From NCBI GenBank assembly GCA_013289445.1, contig JABCZZ010000028.1:1-7562 (forward strand): a DNA stretch of 7,562 bases, written 5' to 3'. This DNA is from Alphaproteobacteria bacterium (GTDB lineage Bacteria > Pseudomonadota > Alphaproteobacteria > Rickettsiales > JABCZZ01). The position numbers and the translations under genes were made by a program. Positions 1 to 6,990 of this stretch are shown piece after piece (the stretch's first letter is position 1; each line of letters opens with the position of its first letter). A model generated the notes under the pieces. That model ran no database searches. It was not told the origin of the DNA and was given only the letters and a program-made list of their open reading frames with translations.

Positions 1-871
1 CTTCTCCGCCCCATGTGTGGTAATGTATGCCGGTAAAATACGTATTTTTTATAATTACCATCCAGATCATGCTGCACACGATGCCTGGCAGAATAATTCC
101 GGTGAGCGCCATGATCTGTGAAGGAATAGAATTAAAACGTCGGGCAGGAATAGCCAATGTAAGAAACAGCAGCACAAAGTAAGTGCTTTTGCACTGCGCC
201 AGTATCCATGCCATGAAAGCGAGCCACAAAATAGCGGAAACTTTTATTTTTCCCGGCGCGGTAATTTCCTGCAGCGTATAGGCAATAAATAAAAAAGAGA
301 GCCCTTGTGTAACACTGTCTGCATTGAGGTGGCTTCTGAAAAAGGTGATAGTAGGCAGCAACATCAACGCAGCCATAGCGTAACGATGCGAAGGCATGCG
401 CTTAATAGCAAAAAAAGTAAGCATGATGCTCACCGCAAGCCCGGCAAATCGGGCCAGATAAAGCAGCGTAATTGGCTTTAACCCCAGCGCTTCACCCAAC
501 CAGAAAACTACCAGTTGCGGAATATAGCAGAAAGGGTGATGCACAGTAATATAGTTGGGCTCTATGGGAACAAAGCTGTTCTTTTCGAGCGTGATCTTAT
601 CCAGATACTGGTACTGCTGCTGCGTGTAATGACGGCCATCAAGCATGAAATCGAGAAAAAACTGCACGCTTATATTGATAAAGCGTGATTCGCCCGCGGG
701 CACCATGGCCCTTTCATTGAGCACATGCAGTGACGCAATAGTGGCAAGACGCTGATAATGATTTTTTTCGTCTCCGGCGGCAAGCGGCGGAGTGAGCGCC
801 ATAAACACCAGCCCGAACAGCATGGCAAAAAGCAGAAACAAATAGTGCGGGCGTGCGAGCAACCGTTGCAT
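1..871 (-). CDS. DUF2142 family multi-pass membrane protein, partial (C-terminus beyond left edge)
   Basis: An open frame of 290 codons with no stop before the window edge, so the 3' end is missing. It begins with ATG at 869-871, which shares one base with the TAA of the upstream glycosyltransferase gene (TAATG). There is no Shine-Dalgarno sequence, so translational coupling is likely. The protein has a hydrophobic segment at residues 10-26, then a polar loop with the motif TPPLAAGDEKNH (27-38), a second conserved-looking HHPF (111-114), and about six more hydrophobic segments between 115 and 275. The P-P...DE..H motif after the first membrane helix, the HP motif, and the CKSTYFVLLFLTLAIP stretch (227-242) fit the DUF2142 family of predicted membrane proteins, which I recall as related to GT-C glycosyltransferases. 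If so, the acidic DE pair would face the periplasm and could be catalytic; this is inference. Its neighbour is a likely polyprenyl-phosphate sugar synthase, which could supply its donor. The acceptor is unknown. Confidence 0.8.
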   Translation of the reverse strand, partial: MQRLLARPHYLFLLFAMLFGLVFMALTPPLAAGDEKNHYQRLATIASLHVLNERAMVPAGESRFINISVQFFLDFMLDGRHYTQQQYQYLDKITLEKNSFVPIEPNYITVHHPFCYIPQLVVFWLGEALGLKPITLLYLARFAGLAVSIMLTFFAIKRMPSHRYAMAALMLLPTITFFRSHLNADSVTQGLSFLFIAYTLQEITAPGKIKVSAILWLAFMAWILAQCKSTYFVLLFLTLAIPARRFNSIPSQIMALTGIILPGIVCSMIWMVIIKNTYFTGIHYHTWGGE

Positions 872-1797
872 TACGGCAGCGCTGCGAGTTTGAGATAGTG
901 CAGACGTTTATTTTCCAGACGCAGCTGCGCAATGCCATCGAGAATAACGCCACTGGTAAATGCGATAACAGAAAAAATGAGCAGTCCTACAACGATAAAA
1001 GCGGTAGGAAACCTTGGCACAAGCCCGGTGTGCAGCCACGTGATAACCAGCGGATAGCCTAGCACCAGCGATGCCAGAAACAGCAGGCACGCAATCAACA
1101 TAAACAGTTTAAAAGGTTTGGCTTCTTTAAAGAGCGAAATAATCCTCCCCAGGATCTTAAATCCATCTTTGTAAGTGCTCAGCTTGCTGAAAGAGCCCTT
1201 GGGCCGTGACTTGTACTGCACGGGAAGTTCAGCAAATGGCAAATAAAGCTCAAGCGCATGAACGGAAAGTTCAGTCTCAATATCAAATCCGCGGCTGAGC
1301 GCCGGAAATGACTTAACGAACCGGCGGGAAAAAACACGATAGCCCGAAAATATATCGGTCATCCCGCGCCCAAAGAGAAAAGCAACCATCTTGTTGAAAA
1401 GCCGATTACCCTCTGCATGATAGCCGCGATACGCATCCTTATCCCCTACCCTTACGCCTGTGACCATATCCAGCTTGCGGCTGACAAGCGTTTCAACCAT
1501 TTTGGTTACATCCTGTGCCGGATAGGTGGAATCGCCATCCACCATGATAAAGATATCGCTGTCTATGTCAGCAAACATGCGCCGGATCACATGTCCTTTG
1601 CCTTGCTGCGGTTCATGGCGGACAATGGCACCGCATTTGCGGGCAATTTCCGCTGTGCGGTCAATTGAATTGTTGTCATAGACATAGAGCGTCGCATGCG
1701 GCAGCTGTTCACGAAATGAAGTAATCACCTCGGCAATGGTCAATTCTTCATTGTAACAGGGGATAAGAACCGCAATGGAATAATTGTCATAGGACAT
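871..1797 (-). CDS. Family 2 glycosyltransferase, polyprenyl-phosphate sugar synthase (Dpm1/GtrB) type
   Basis: A 308-residue protein with an N-terminal GT-A nucleotide-sugar fold: VLIPCYNEE (10-18), DNNS (41-44), the metal-binding DGD (87-89), then GNRLFNK (130-136) and FSGYRVFSRRFV (150-161). Two hydrophobic segments near the C-terminus (about 230-252 and 264-288) should anchor it in the inner membrane with the catalytic domain in the cytoplasm. This layout is typical of enzymes that move a hexose or other sugar from a nucleotide onto a polyprenyl phosphate. The exact sugar and lipid cannot be read from the sequence. I prefer ATG at 1795-1797 over an in-frame TTG at 1812: GAGG (1807-1810) sits 9 bases before this ATG and overlaps the cpaF stop codon, and the first conserved strand follows directly. 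The downstream DUF2142 protein starts inside its stop codon, suggesting that the two act as donor maker and membrane transferase. Confidence 0.88.
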   Translation of the reverse strand: MSYDNYSIAVLIPCYNEELTIAEVITSFREQLPHATLYVYDNNSIDRTAEIARKCGAIVRHEPQQGKGHVIRRMFADIDSDIFIMVDGDSTYPAQDVTKMVETLVSRKLDMVTGVRVGDKDAYRGYHAEGNRLFNKMVAFLFGRGMTDIFSGYRVFSRRFVKSFPALSRGFDIETELSVHALELYLPFAELPVQYKSRPKGSFSKLSTYKDGFKILGRIISLFKEAKPFKLFMLIACLLFLASLVLGYPLVITWLHTGLVPRFPTAFIVVGLLIFSVIAFTSGVILDGIAQLRLENKRLHYLKLAALP

Positions 1798-1806
1798 GAC
1801 ATTATT

Positions 1807-1810
1807 CCTC
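1807..1810 (-). promoter_or_regulatory. Ribosome binding site GAGG deciding the glycosyltransferase start
   Basis: On the minus strand GAGG lies 9 bases before the ATG at 1795-1797 and partly inside the cpaF stop codon (TGA, 1809-1811). It favours the ATG over the in-frame TTG at 1812, which would lie upstream of this site. The arrangement also suggests that ribosomes finishing cpaF feed the next gene. Confidence 0.6.
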
Positions 1811-3125
1811 AAATGTTTTTGGGCAGTTTGACGCCAAAGGCTGCTTCCAATCGGCTAAGTTCACCATAATAGGCAATGCGGCGCACGAAGCGCGGCATAA
1901 TGCCGCTCCACTTGAATTCGCCGATAAGCTCGCCCTTGTCGGTTTCGCCCTGGGTAACGAAATTGAATAAGTCATGCATGGTAATAATATCGCCTTCCAT
2001 GCCCACCACTTCCGACACAAAAGTAATGCGACGTTTGCCATCGCGCATACGGCTCACCTGTATGATAAGATGCAGCGCCGACGCAATCTGGTAACGCAGC
2101 GACTTCATCGGTATCTGCATGTCGGTCATGCCGATCATATTTTCAAGACGTGAGAGTGCATCGCGCGGATGGTTGGCGTGGACCGTGGTAAGAGAGCCTT
2201 CATGGCCGGTGTTCATGGCCTGCATCATGTCGAATGCTTCGGAACCGCGCACCTCGCCGACGATAATGCGGTCAGGACGCATACGCAGCGCGTTCTTCAC
2301 CAGATCACGCATGGATACTTCTTCGCCCGGGCGCATGCCCATGTGGTGGGGTTTAGTTTCCAGGCGGATAACGTGAGGCTGCTGCAGCTGAAGTTCTGCC
2401 GCGTCTTCAATAGTAACAATGCGCTCAGCCGTGTCGATATGCTGGGAAACGGCATTCAGCAATGTTGTTTTACCCGAACCGGTACCACCGGAAATAACGA
2501 TATTGAGACGACAGCGCCCAACGACTTTGAGGAATTCAGAAAGTCCTTCGCTGGTATTTTTCTGATCTTTCATCACGTCGAGCGTGACTTTTTTCTTGGA
2601 GAATTTGCGGATGGAAATACTGGTGCCATCTACGGCAAGCGGCGGCGCGATGATATTGACGCGGCTGCCGTCAAGCAAACGGGCATCCACCAGCGGACGG
2701 CGAGGATCGATGCGCCTTCCCACGGTTCTAGCGATATGATTGGCCAATGCAAATACATCACTGTCGGCGGGAAATTTAACATCGGTTTTTTCGAGCAGAC
2801 CATTGCGCTCCACAAAGACGCTATCATGTCCGTTAATCAACACGTCGTTGATTGTATCATCGGCCATGAGCGGATTTAGGGGTCCAAGATTTGAGAGTTT
2901 ATCGATCAGCTCCTGCGTCATCACCATGTAGCTTGAGCTTATATCACCCTCATCCGCAGACGGTTCAGGCGCAATACGTTTAATTTTTTCTTCCAGCTGC
3001 TCGCAACGCTGCTCAAGCAACTGCGTCATGCGTGCCAGACTCTCTACTGCCGGAGCAATGGCATCGGTGCCCTTGGTATCTTTGCTGGGTTCAGTCGTCA
3101 CGGAAGATGGTCTCGTCTCGGTCAT
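1809..3125 (-). CDS. cpaF: CpaF/TadA-type secretion ATPase (type II/IV secretion, Flp/Tad pilus)
   Basis: A 438-residue ATPase of the type II/IV secretion superfamily, which as a hexamer powers assembly of Flp/Tad pili at the cytoplasmic face of the inner membrane. Seen in order: a charged, partly coiled N-terminus (about 1-65); an N-terminal domain containing [18 protein letters not shown] (92-109) and [20 protein letters not shown] (136-155); Walker A GGTGSGKT (213-220); the Asp box around [10 protein letters not shown] (236-245); Walker B region [15 protein letters not shown] (286-300); and the His box [13 protein letters not shown] (306-318). No key residue is missing and the length is normal for CpaF. 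The ATG at 3123-3125 follows an AGGG five bases upstream. No other tad/cpa gene (prepilin, CpaB, secretin, CpaE, TadB/C) lies in the window, so the partner genes are either further left or elsewhere. A role in a different secretion system cannot be excluded, but the motifs fit CpaF better than VirB11 or PilB. Confidence 0.9.
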   Translation of the reverse strand: MTETRPSSVTTEPSKDTKGTDAIAPAVESLARMTQLLEQRCEQLEEKIKRIAPEPSADEGDISSSYMVMTQELIDKLSNLGPLNPLMADDTINDVLINGHDSVFVERNGLLEKTDVKFPADSDVFALANHIARTVGRRIDPRRPLVDARLLDGSRVNIIAPPLAVDGTSISIRKFSKKKVTLDVMKDQKNTSEGLSEFLKVVGRCRLNIVISGGTGSGKTTLLNAVSQHIDTAERIVTIEDAAELQLQQPHVIRLETKPHHMGMRPGEEVSMRDLVKNALRMRPDRIIVGEVRGSEAFDMMQAMNTGHEGSLTTVHANHPRDALSRLENMIGMTDMQIPMKSLRYQIASALHLIIQVSRMRDGKRRITFVSEVVGMEGDIITMHDLFNFVTQGETDKGELIGEFKWSGIMPRFVRRIAYYGELSRLEAAFGVKLPKNI

Positions 3126-3174
3126 GTCAGCCCTTTTCCCCGATGGGTCTTAATCATTTTTCTGAGGCACTTCC

Positions 3175-3203
3175 TCAATACCCTAACATGCATTCATTAA
3201 CAA
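3175..3203 (-). promoter_or_regulatory. Weak candidate cpaF promoter
   Basis: On the minus strand TTGTTA (3198-3203) is followed after 17 bases by TATTGA (3175-3180). The -35 is a fair match to the sigma-70 consensus, but the -10 matches at only three of six positions, as might be expected of a promoter that needs an activator. The -35 lies inside the palindromic box 1. Transcription would start near 3168, giving a leader of about 40 bases. Read-through from rpoN is an alternative source of cpaF mRNA. Confidence 0.25.
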
Positions 3204-3238
3204 TTTGTTACTTGGCTGGTTATTAACAAATTGATTAA
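3197..3238. promoter_or_regulatory. Two tandem near-palindromic AT-rich boxes in the rpoN-cpaF gap (possible operator, CtrA-like)
   Basis: In the 114-base gap between rpoN and cpaF, box 1 (3197-3211) contains TAACAA-T-TTGTTA, a perfect 6-1-6 palindrome. Box 2 (3223-3238) reads TTAACAAATTGATTAA, a palindrome broken by one extra base. Their centres are 26 bases apart. Box 1 has the form TTAA-N7-TTAC, one base off the alphaproteobacterial CtrA site TTAA-N7-TTAA; box 2 has TTAA-N8-TTAA. The minus-strand TTGTTA of box 1 could also act as the -35 of a weak cpaF promoter (next entry). The same bases can instead fold as a hairpin, with a perfect 10-base stem (3201-3210 with 3224-3233) and a 13-base loop, just after the rpoN stop. 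No U run follows, so a standard terminator is unlikely. The regulatory reading is inference. Confidence 0.4.
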
Positions 3239-3239
3239 A

Positions 3240-4736
3240 TTATGTTTTGTTCACCTTCTCCCTACGCCGCGCCGATGAGGGCGGAATATGCATAAGCTCG
3301 CGGTATTTTGCCACCGTGCGCCGTGCGATATCGATACCTCGCCCTTTAAGTTCCAGTGCAATAGCGTCATCCGAGAGTATCGCCTGCGACGCTTCCTGGT
3401 CAATCATTTCCTTGATAAGATATTGTACAGTCTTGTTGGAATAATCTTCCCCGCCAGAAGCATTTTGAATCGAGGCATTGAAAAAATATTTGAGTTCGTA
3501 AGTGCCCCGCGGCGTGGCCATGTATTTATTGGTAGTCACACGGCTCACCGTACTTTCATGCAGATCCACCGCTGCGGCGATTTCACGCAACGTAAGCGGA
3601 CGAAGATATTTGATGCCCTGGCGAAAAAAAGCATCCTGCTGGGCCACAATTTCAGTGGCAACTTTAAGAATGGTCTGTGCGCGCTGGTCGAGCGCCTTCA
3701 CCAGCCAGCTCGCCACTGCCAGCTGATCGGAAAGATATTTCTTTTCCTGCTTATCGCGTGTTTTAGCTGAAAGCTGGGCGTAGTAACGACGGTTAACCAA
3801 TACACGCGGCAGCAAGCTGGTATTGAGCTCCACCTGCCAGCCGCCGCCCTTGGTGCGCTTGAGGAACACATCGGGCTGGACTGCCTGCACCGTTTCATGC
3901 TGAAAACCACTGCCGGGTCTGGGGTTGAGGGCGCGTATCTCTACGCACATGTCGCGCACATCATCAATATCCACGCCGCAATATTTGCTAAGCGCCTGCA
4001 GATCGCCCTTGGCCACCAAATCCAGATGCTCAAGCAACTTCGCCATGGCCGGATCAAAACGATCCTTGTCACGCAGCTGGATGGCAAGGCATTCGGAGAG
4101 ATTTCGCGCACAAACGCCGGGAGGGTCAAATGTATGTAATGCCGCAAAGGTTGACTCGATCAGTTCCGGCGGGCAGGCAAGCAATTGAGCAATATTCGCA
4201 GTGTCATCCTTGATGTAACCCGATTCATCGACCAAATCGATAAGATGCTGCCCGATGATACGTTTTACCGGGTCGGTTAATTCCATATTGAGCTGATCGA
4301 GCAAGGTATCGCGCAGGGTCTTCTCGCTGGCGGCAAATGATTCCAGCCCTTGCGGCTCGCCATCTTCTCCGCTGCTCTGAGCAATGCTGCGCGACGCGTA
4401 GGATTCTTCATAGTTGTTGTCGTATTTGTTTTCGTCGGCCTCGACCTCATCCCAATTCTCCTGGGATTTGTCCTGGGCATCCGTGGCAGCAGGCTCGCCG
4501 CTCTCCTCTTCGCTTGTGCTGCCTTCAGCAGCGGCACCCGACTCTTCGCTTTCCTCCGTTGCGCCTCCCTCCTGCTCTTCCACGGCAAGCAGCGGGTTCT
4601 TTTCGAGCTCCTGCTCAATGAATTCAATGAGCTCCACCGAGGACAGTTGCAGCAGCTTGATCGACTGCTGCAGCTGCTGGGTCATCACCAGCGACTGTCC
4701 CTGACGCATTTCTAATCTTGGAGCGATGGCGGTCAT
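3240..4736 (-). CDS. rpoN: RNA polymerase sigma-54 factor
   Basis: A complete sigma-54 of 498 residues, the factor that recognises -24/-12 promoters and needs an AAA+ activator to open DNA. Region I is the Gln/Leu-rich start, with PRLEMRQGQSLVMTQQLQQS at 6-25 continuing to about 50. Region II is an acidic linker (about 52-130) rich in Glu, Ser and Ala. The core-binding region covers about 130-300. The DNA-binding part contains a helix-turn-helix, TLREIAAAVDLHESTVSRVT (382-401), and the RpoN box ARRTVAKYRE (471-480), one residue off the usual ARRTVTKYRE. The start is fixed: an in-frame TAG lies five codons upstream of the ATG at 4734-4736, and the protein begins like other RpoN proteins. The AGGAG ribosome site is 12 bases before the ATG, longer than ideal. 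It lies 77 bases after lptB, as in many proteobacteria, and seems to have its own promoter. hpf and ptsN do not follow. Confidence 0.98.
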   Translation of the reverse strand: MTAIAPRLEMRQGQSLVMTQQLQQSIKLLQLSSVELIEFIEQELEKNPLLAVEEQEGGATEESEESGAAAEGSTSEEESGEPAATDAQDKSQENWDEVEADENKYDNNYEESYASRSIAQSSGEDGEPQGLESFAASEKTLRDTLLDQLNMELTDPVKRIIGQHLIDLVDESGYIKDDTANIAQLLACPPELIESTFAALHTFDPPGVCARNLSECLAIQLRDKDRFDPAMAKLLEHLDLVAKGDLQALSKYCGVDIDDVRDMCVEIRALNPRPGSGFQHETVQAVQPDVFLKRTKGGGWQVELNTSLLPRVLVNRRYYAQLSAKTRDKQEKKYLSDQLAVASWLVKALDQRAQTILKVATEIVAQQDAFFRQGIKYLRPLTLREIAAAVDLHESTVSRVTTNKYMATPRGTYELKYFFNASIQNASGGEDYSNKTVQYLIKEMIDQEASQAILSDDAIALELKGRGIDIARRTVAKYRELMHIPPSSARRREKVNKT

Positions 4737-4770
4737 GGCAGAGGCGCACTCCTAATATGATTCTAAGTGA

Positions 4771-4799
4771 ATTTTAAAGCTATAGGCGCCCGCTTTCAA
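4771..4799 (-). promoter_or_regulatory. Sigma-70-type promoter for rpoN
   Basis: In the gap between lptB and rpoN the minus strand reads TTGAAA (4794-4799), a 17-base spacer, then TAAAAT (4771-4776). Each hexamer is one base off the sigma-70 consensus and the spacing is optimal. A start near 4764 would give a leader of about 28 bases that includes the AGGAG ribosome site. It would allow rpoN to be expressed apart from the LPS genes upstream. The call is from the sequence only. Confidence 0.55.
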
Positions 4800-4813
4800 G
4801 CAAGGACTGTGGC

Positions 4814-5593
4814 TTAGAGCGAAAACTTTTCACCCAGATACACACGGCGCACTTCGGCATCATCCACGATCTCTTTTGGCGTGCCTTCCATGAGCACCGC
4901 ACCGTCATGCATGATATAGGCGCGATCGATGATCTCGAGCGTCTCACGCACGTTATGATCGGTAATCAGCACGCCGATACCGCGGTCTTTCAGATGCGAT
5001 ACCAGCAGGCGAATTTCGGACACAGCGATAGGATCGATACCAGCGAGAGGTTCGTCGAGCAGGATAAAGGATGGGTGTGACGCAAGTGCACGCGCAATTT
5101 CCACGCGGCGGCGTTCACCGCCAGAGAGTGCCATTGCCGGGGCCTGGCGCAAATGGGTAATGGAAAATTCGCCGAGTAACTCTTCAAGCATCGCCTGGCA
5201 GTTTTCACGTGCAGGCTCGTTGATCTCGAGCACCGCCATGATGTTTTGTTCCACGGTAAGGCCACGGAAAATGGAAGCCTCCTGCGGAAGATAGCCGATG
5301 CCCAGACGTGCACGGCGATACATCGGCAATGCCGTTATATCAGCGCCGTCGAGCTGGATGGTGCCGTAGTCCGGACGAATGAGGCCCGTGATCATGTAAA
5401 AGCAGGTGGTCTTACCCGCACCGTTGGGTCCCAGCAGGCCTACCGCCTCACCGCGCTGCACATGTAACGAAACATCACGCACCACCGGCCGTTTGGCGTA
5501 GCTCTTGCTGATATTATGCGCCTTAAGGCCCGAATCCTTATCGACGAGCTTGGGCCCCGTTGCGCCACCTTGCTGGTTTGTCTTATTTTTCAT
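4814..5593 (-). CDS. lptB: LPS export ABC transporter ATP-binding protein LptB
   Basis: LptB is the cytoplasmic ATPase of the LptB2FGC complex that extracts LPS from the inner membrane and pushes it along the Lpt bridge. The 259-residue protein has Walker A GPNGAGKT (55-62), the Q-loop in YLPQEASIFRG (101-111), the ABC signature LSGGERRRVEIARAL (156-170), Walker B FILLDEPLAGIDP (176-188) and the switch His in ITDHN (210-214). It carries about 22 extra residues before the conserved LKAHNISKSY start compared with the E. coli protein (241 residues). The ATG at 5591-5593 has no Shine-Dalgarno sequence, and a candidate promoter lies immediately upstream, so a leaderless mRNA is possible. A start further inside the extra N-terminal stretch cannot be excluded. 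The partners LptF and LptG are not in the window. Confidence 0.97.
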   Translation of the reverse strand: MKNKTNQQGGATGPKLVDKDSGLKAHNISKSYAKRPVVRDVSLHVQRGEAVGLLGPNGAGKTTCFYMITGLIRPDYGTIQLDGADITALPMYRRARLGIGYLPQEASIFRGLTVEQNIMAVLEINEPARENCQAMLEELLGEFSITHLRQAPAMALSGGERRRVEIARALASHPSFILLDEPLAGIDPIAVSEIRLLVSHLKDRGIGVLITDHNVRETLEIIDRAYIMHDGAVLMEGTPKEIVDDAEVRRVYLGEKFSL

Positions 5594-5601
5594 TGGGATG
5601 G

Positions 5602-5630
5602 AATATACAAGATTTAGAGGGCTTTGAAAA
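5602..5630 (-). promoter_or_regulatory. Candidate lptB promoter giving a leaderless or near-leaderless mRNA
   Basis: In the 54-base gap between lptA and lptB the minus strand reads TTTTCA (5625-5630), a 17-base spacer, and TATATT (5602-5607). The -10 is one base off consensus and the -35 two. Only 8 bases separate the -10 from the lptB ATG, so transcription would start at or next to the ATG. This agrees with the lack of any ribosome site before lptB. Confidence 0.4.
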
Positions 5631-5647
5631 GATATCCCGGTAACCCA

Positions 5648-6322
5648 TTATTTATTATTAGAATTTACGGCTGGCGGGGTATTTTTCTGATTTTGCGGCG
5701 TCTGGTTGGGCACAAATACCCCACGCACACGCTGGCCGGCATTGCCCGAGCTATCGCCTTCATGCGTAAGCAAACTCCTGCCTGTTTCCAGATTATACTC
5801 CAGCGCAGTCCCTCTTAAGATATTCTTCTCACGTGTCAGGATGACATTATCACCAAACAGATGGATGGTTTTACTCTCCACATCGTAGTTGCCGCGGTCG
5901 CCCTTGGCCGATTCCTCAGGGGTCGCCATGAACACATTGCCTTCCACATCAATGCGGGTGATGGCACCCATGGCGCTTTGTGTCGCATCAGCAGCGCCCG
6001 CAGCTTTAGGAGCAGCAGGAGCAGCTGGCTTTGCCACAGCCTTAGCATCATCACTCTTTTGCTTGTAATGCACGATCATCGTATCGGACTTAAGGCGCAT
6101 TTCCCCCTGTACGGCAATGACATTGCCCTTAAAAATGGCGCGGTTTTCTTTCTGCAGCACTTCGAGCGTATCGGACGAGATTTCCACCGGCAGCTTGGCA
6201 TCATGCCGTGATGCGGCCTTGGATGGGCCAGTCTGTGAAACTACCTGCACAGGCGTGGTTTGAGATTGCGCACCCGTAGCCACCATCAAGAGACTGACTG
6301 CTATCACTGCATACCGTTTCAT
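5648..6322 (-). CDS. lptA: LPS transport periplasmic bridge protein LptA
   Basis: LptA forms the periplasmic bridge that carries LPS from LptC to the outer-membrane LptD. The 224-residue protein starts with a signal peptide: positive MKR, a hydrophobic run to about residue 17, and a likely cut after AQS (18-20). The mature part shows the repeating beta-strand pattern of the OstA/LptA fold: LPVEISSDTLEVL (44-56), ENRAIFKGNVIAVQGEMRLK (59-78), then ITRIDVEGNVFMATP (121-135) and a second half to about 205. Between strands lies an Ala/Pro/Lys-rich stretch (about 91-117) that breaks the pattern, and the C-terminal tail (from 206) is rich in Asn, Gln and Pro. The start overlaps the lptC stop (ATGA), and GAAGGA (6329-6334) is six bases upstream, so the two are translated together. 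The name rests mainly on the OstA pattern and position. Confidence 0.93.
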   Translation of the reverse strand: MKRYAVIAVSLLMVATGAQSQTTPVQVVSQTGPSKAASRHDAKLPVEISSDTLEVLQKENRAIFKGNVIAVQGEMRLKSDTMIVHYKQKSDDAKAVAKPAAPAAPKAAGAADATQSAMGAITRIDVEGNVFMATPEESAKGDRGNYDVESKTIHLFGDNVILTREKNILRGTALEYNLETGRSLLTHEGDSSGNAGQRVRGVFVPNQTPQNQKNTPPAVNSNNK

Positions 6323-6990
6323 TGCGCTTCCTTCTGTTTTGCTTTGTCATCCCCATGATAGGGATAGATCGTCACCAGCACCGGGCCTTCAAACGTGGTC
6401 ACCTGGCTTTTGCCGTCCATCATCGCGCCATGCGCCCTGAGAGTGCCGAGCGGCCCTTGCCCCTGCACAGGTTCATGGGTAACTGCTGTTCTCTGCCCGA
6501 CATCAACATGAAGCACTTCGGTGCGGAATTCATAGCCTTCATCGTCAAACATATCAACAGAACCCTTCAACTCCAGCAGCTTCTCCTTCATCTTGAAGAC
6601 GCCGTTGTTGGCAGACATCGAAAGCCATACCCCGCTCTTAAGCGAAATATCGGCAGTGACTTTATCCAGGCCAATAGTGTCTTCGTCTTCCTGGGTCGCG
6701 GTGCTGGCGTTTACATTGTAGGGCTGATCATCCTTATCGAGCCCATGCAAATGGGCATTGATCATCTTGGTCGGCGATGCAGCGCCTTTTTCAATACTGG
6801 TAAACGCTACGCGAATGCCGGCATTGTCGCTATGCAGGAGTGGATAAAACAGCAGCATGCCGGTAAGAAAAATTGCGAGCACGCCCAGCACGGCTTTGGT
6901 GGAGCGCACAAACCGCGTGTAGCGCGTGAGCGAGTGGATAAGCGTCTCCATCTCGCGGTGTGTCCATTCGGCAATGCCCTGGGTTTTCAT
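6319..6990 (-). CDS. lptC: LPS export protein LptC, inner-membrane anchored
   Basis: LptC is the bitopic partner that passes LPS from LptB2FG to LptA. The 223-residue protein has a cytoplasmic stretch of about 30 residues, one membrane helix (about 33-52), and a periplasmic domain with the repeated strands of the LptC/YrbK family, for example ITSL-like runs replaced here by VTADISLKSGVWLSMS (111-126) and LLELKGSVDMFDDEGYEF (138-155). Sequence conservation in LptC is low, so position between kdsD and lptA and the membrane-plus-beta layout carry much of the call. The start at 6988-6990 lies 20 bases after the kdsD stop. Its only ribosome-like site (GAAGG) is 13 bases away, so a later start at Met14 is possible. 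Its 3' end overlaps lptA by four bases. Confidence 0.92.
   Translation of the reverse strand: MKTQGIAEWTHREMETLIHSLTRYTRFVRSTKAVLGVLAIFLTGMLLFYPLLHSDNAGIRVAFTSIEKGAASPTKMINAHLHGLDKDDQPYNVNASTATQEDEDTIGLDKVTADISLKSGVWLSMSANNGVFKMKEKLLELKGSVDMFDDEGYEFRTEVLHVDVGQRTAVTHEPVQGQGPLGTLRAHGAMMDGKSQVTTFEGPVLVTIYPYHGDDKAKQKEAQ

Noticed and set aside
876..885. Perfect palindrome GCAGCGCTGC at the 3' end of the glycosyltransferase gene
   Set aside because: It encodes an ordinary Leu-Ala-Ala-Leu stretch and is short enough to be chance; no second copy was noticed.
1798..1812. TTG start for the glycosyltransferase, five codons upstream
   Set aside because: The GAGG ribosome site lies within this extension and fits the ATG at 1795-1797 better.
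2169..2879. A 236-codon open frame on the plus strand, opposite cpaF
   Set aside because: It lies wholly antisense to the conserved ATPase core, its translation shows no recognisable motif, and its openness follows from the codon use of cpaF.
3163..3177. Small hairpin TGAGG/CCTCA before cpaF
   Set aside because: A five-base stem with a five-base loop is expected by chance and no U run or conserved context supports it.
3197..3238. Intrinsic terminator for rpoN
   Set aside because: The stem is nearly all A-T pairs with a 13-base loop, and no run of U follows on the minus strand, so termination is unlikely; it is listed as a possible operator instead.
4777..4798. AAAGC/GCTTT inverted repeat after lptB as a terminator
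   Set aside because: The stem is only five bases, has no U run, and overlaps the rpoN promoter hexamers and spacer.
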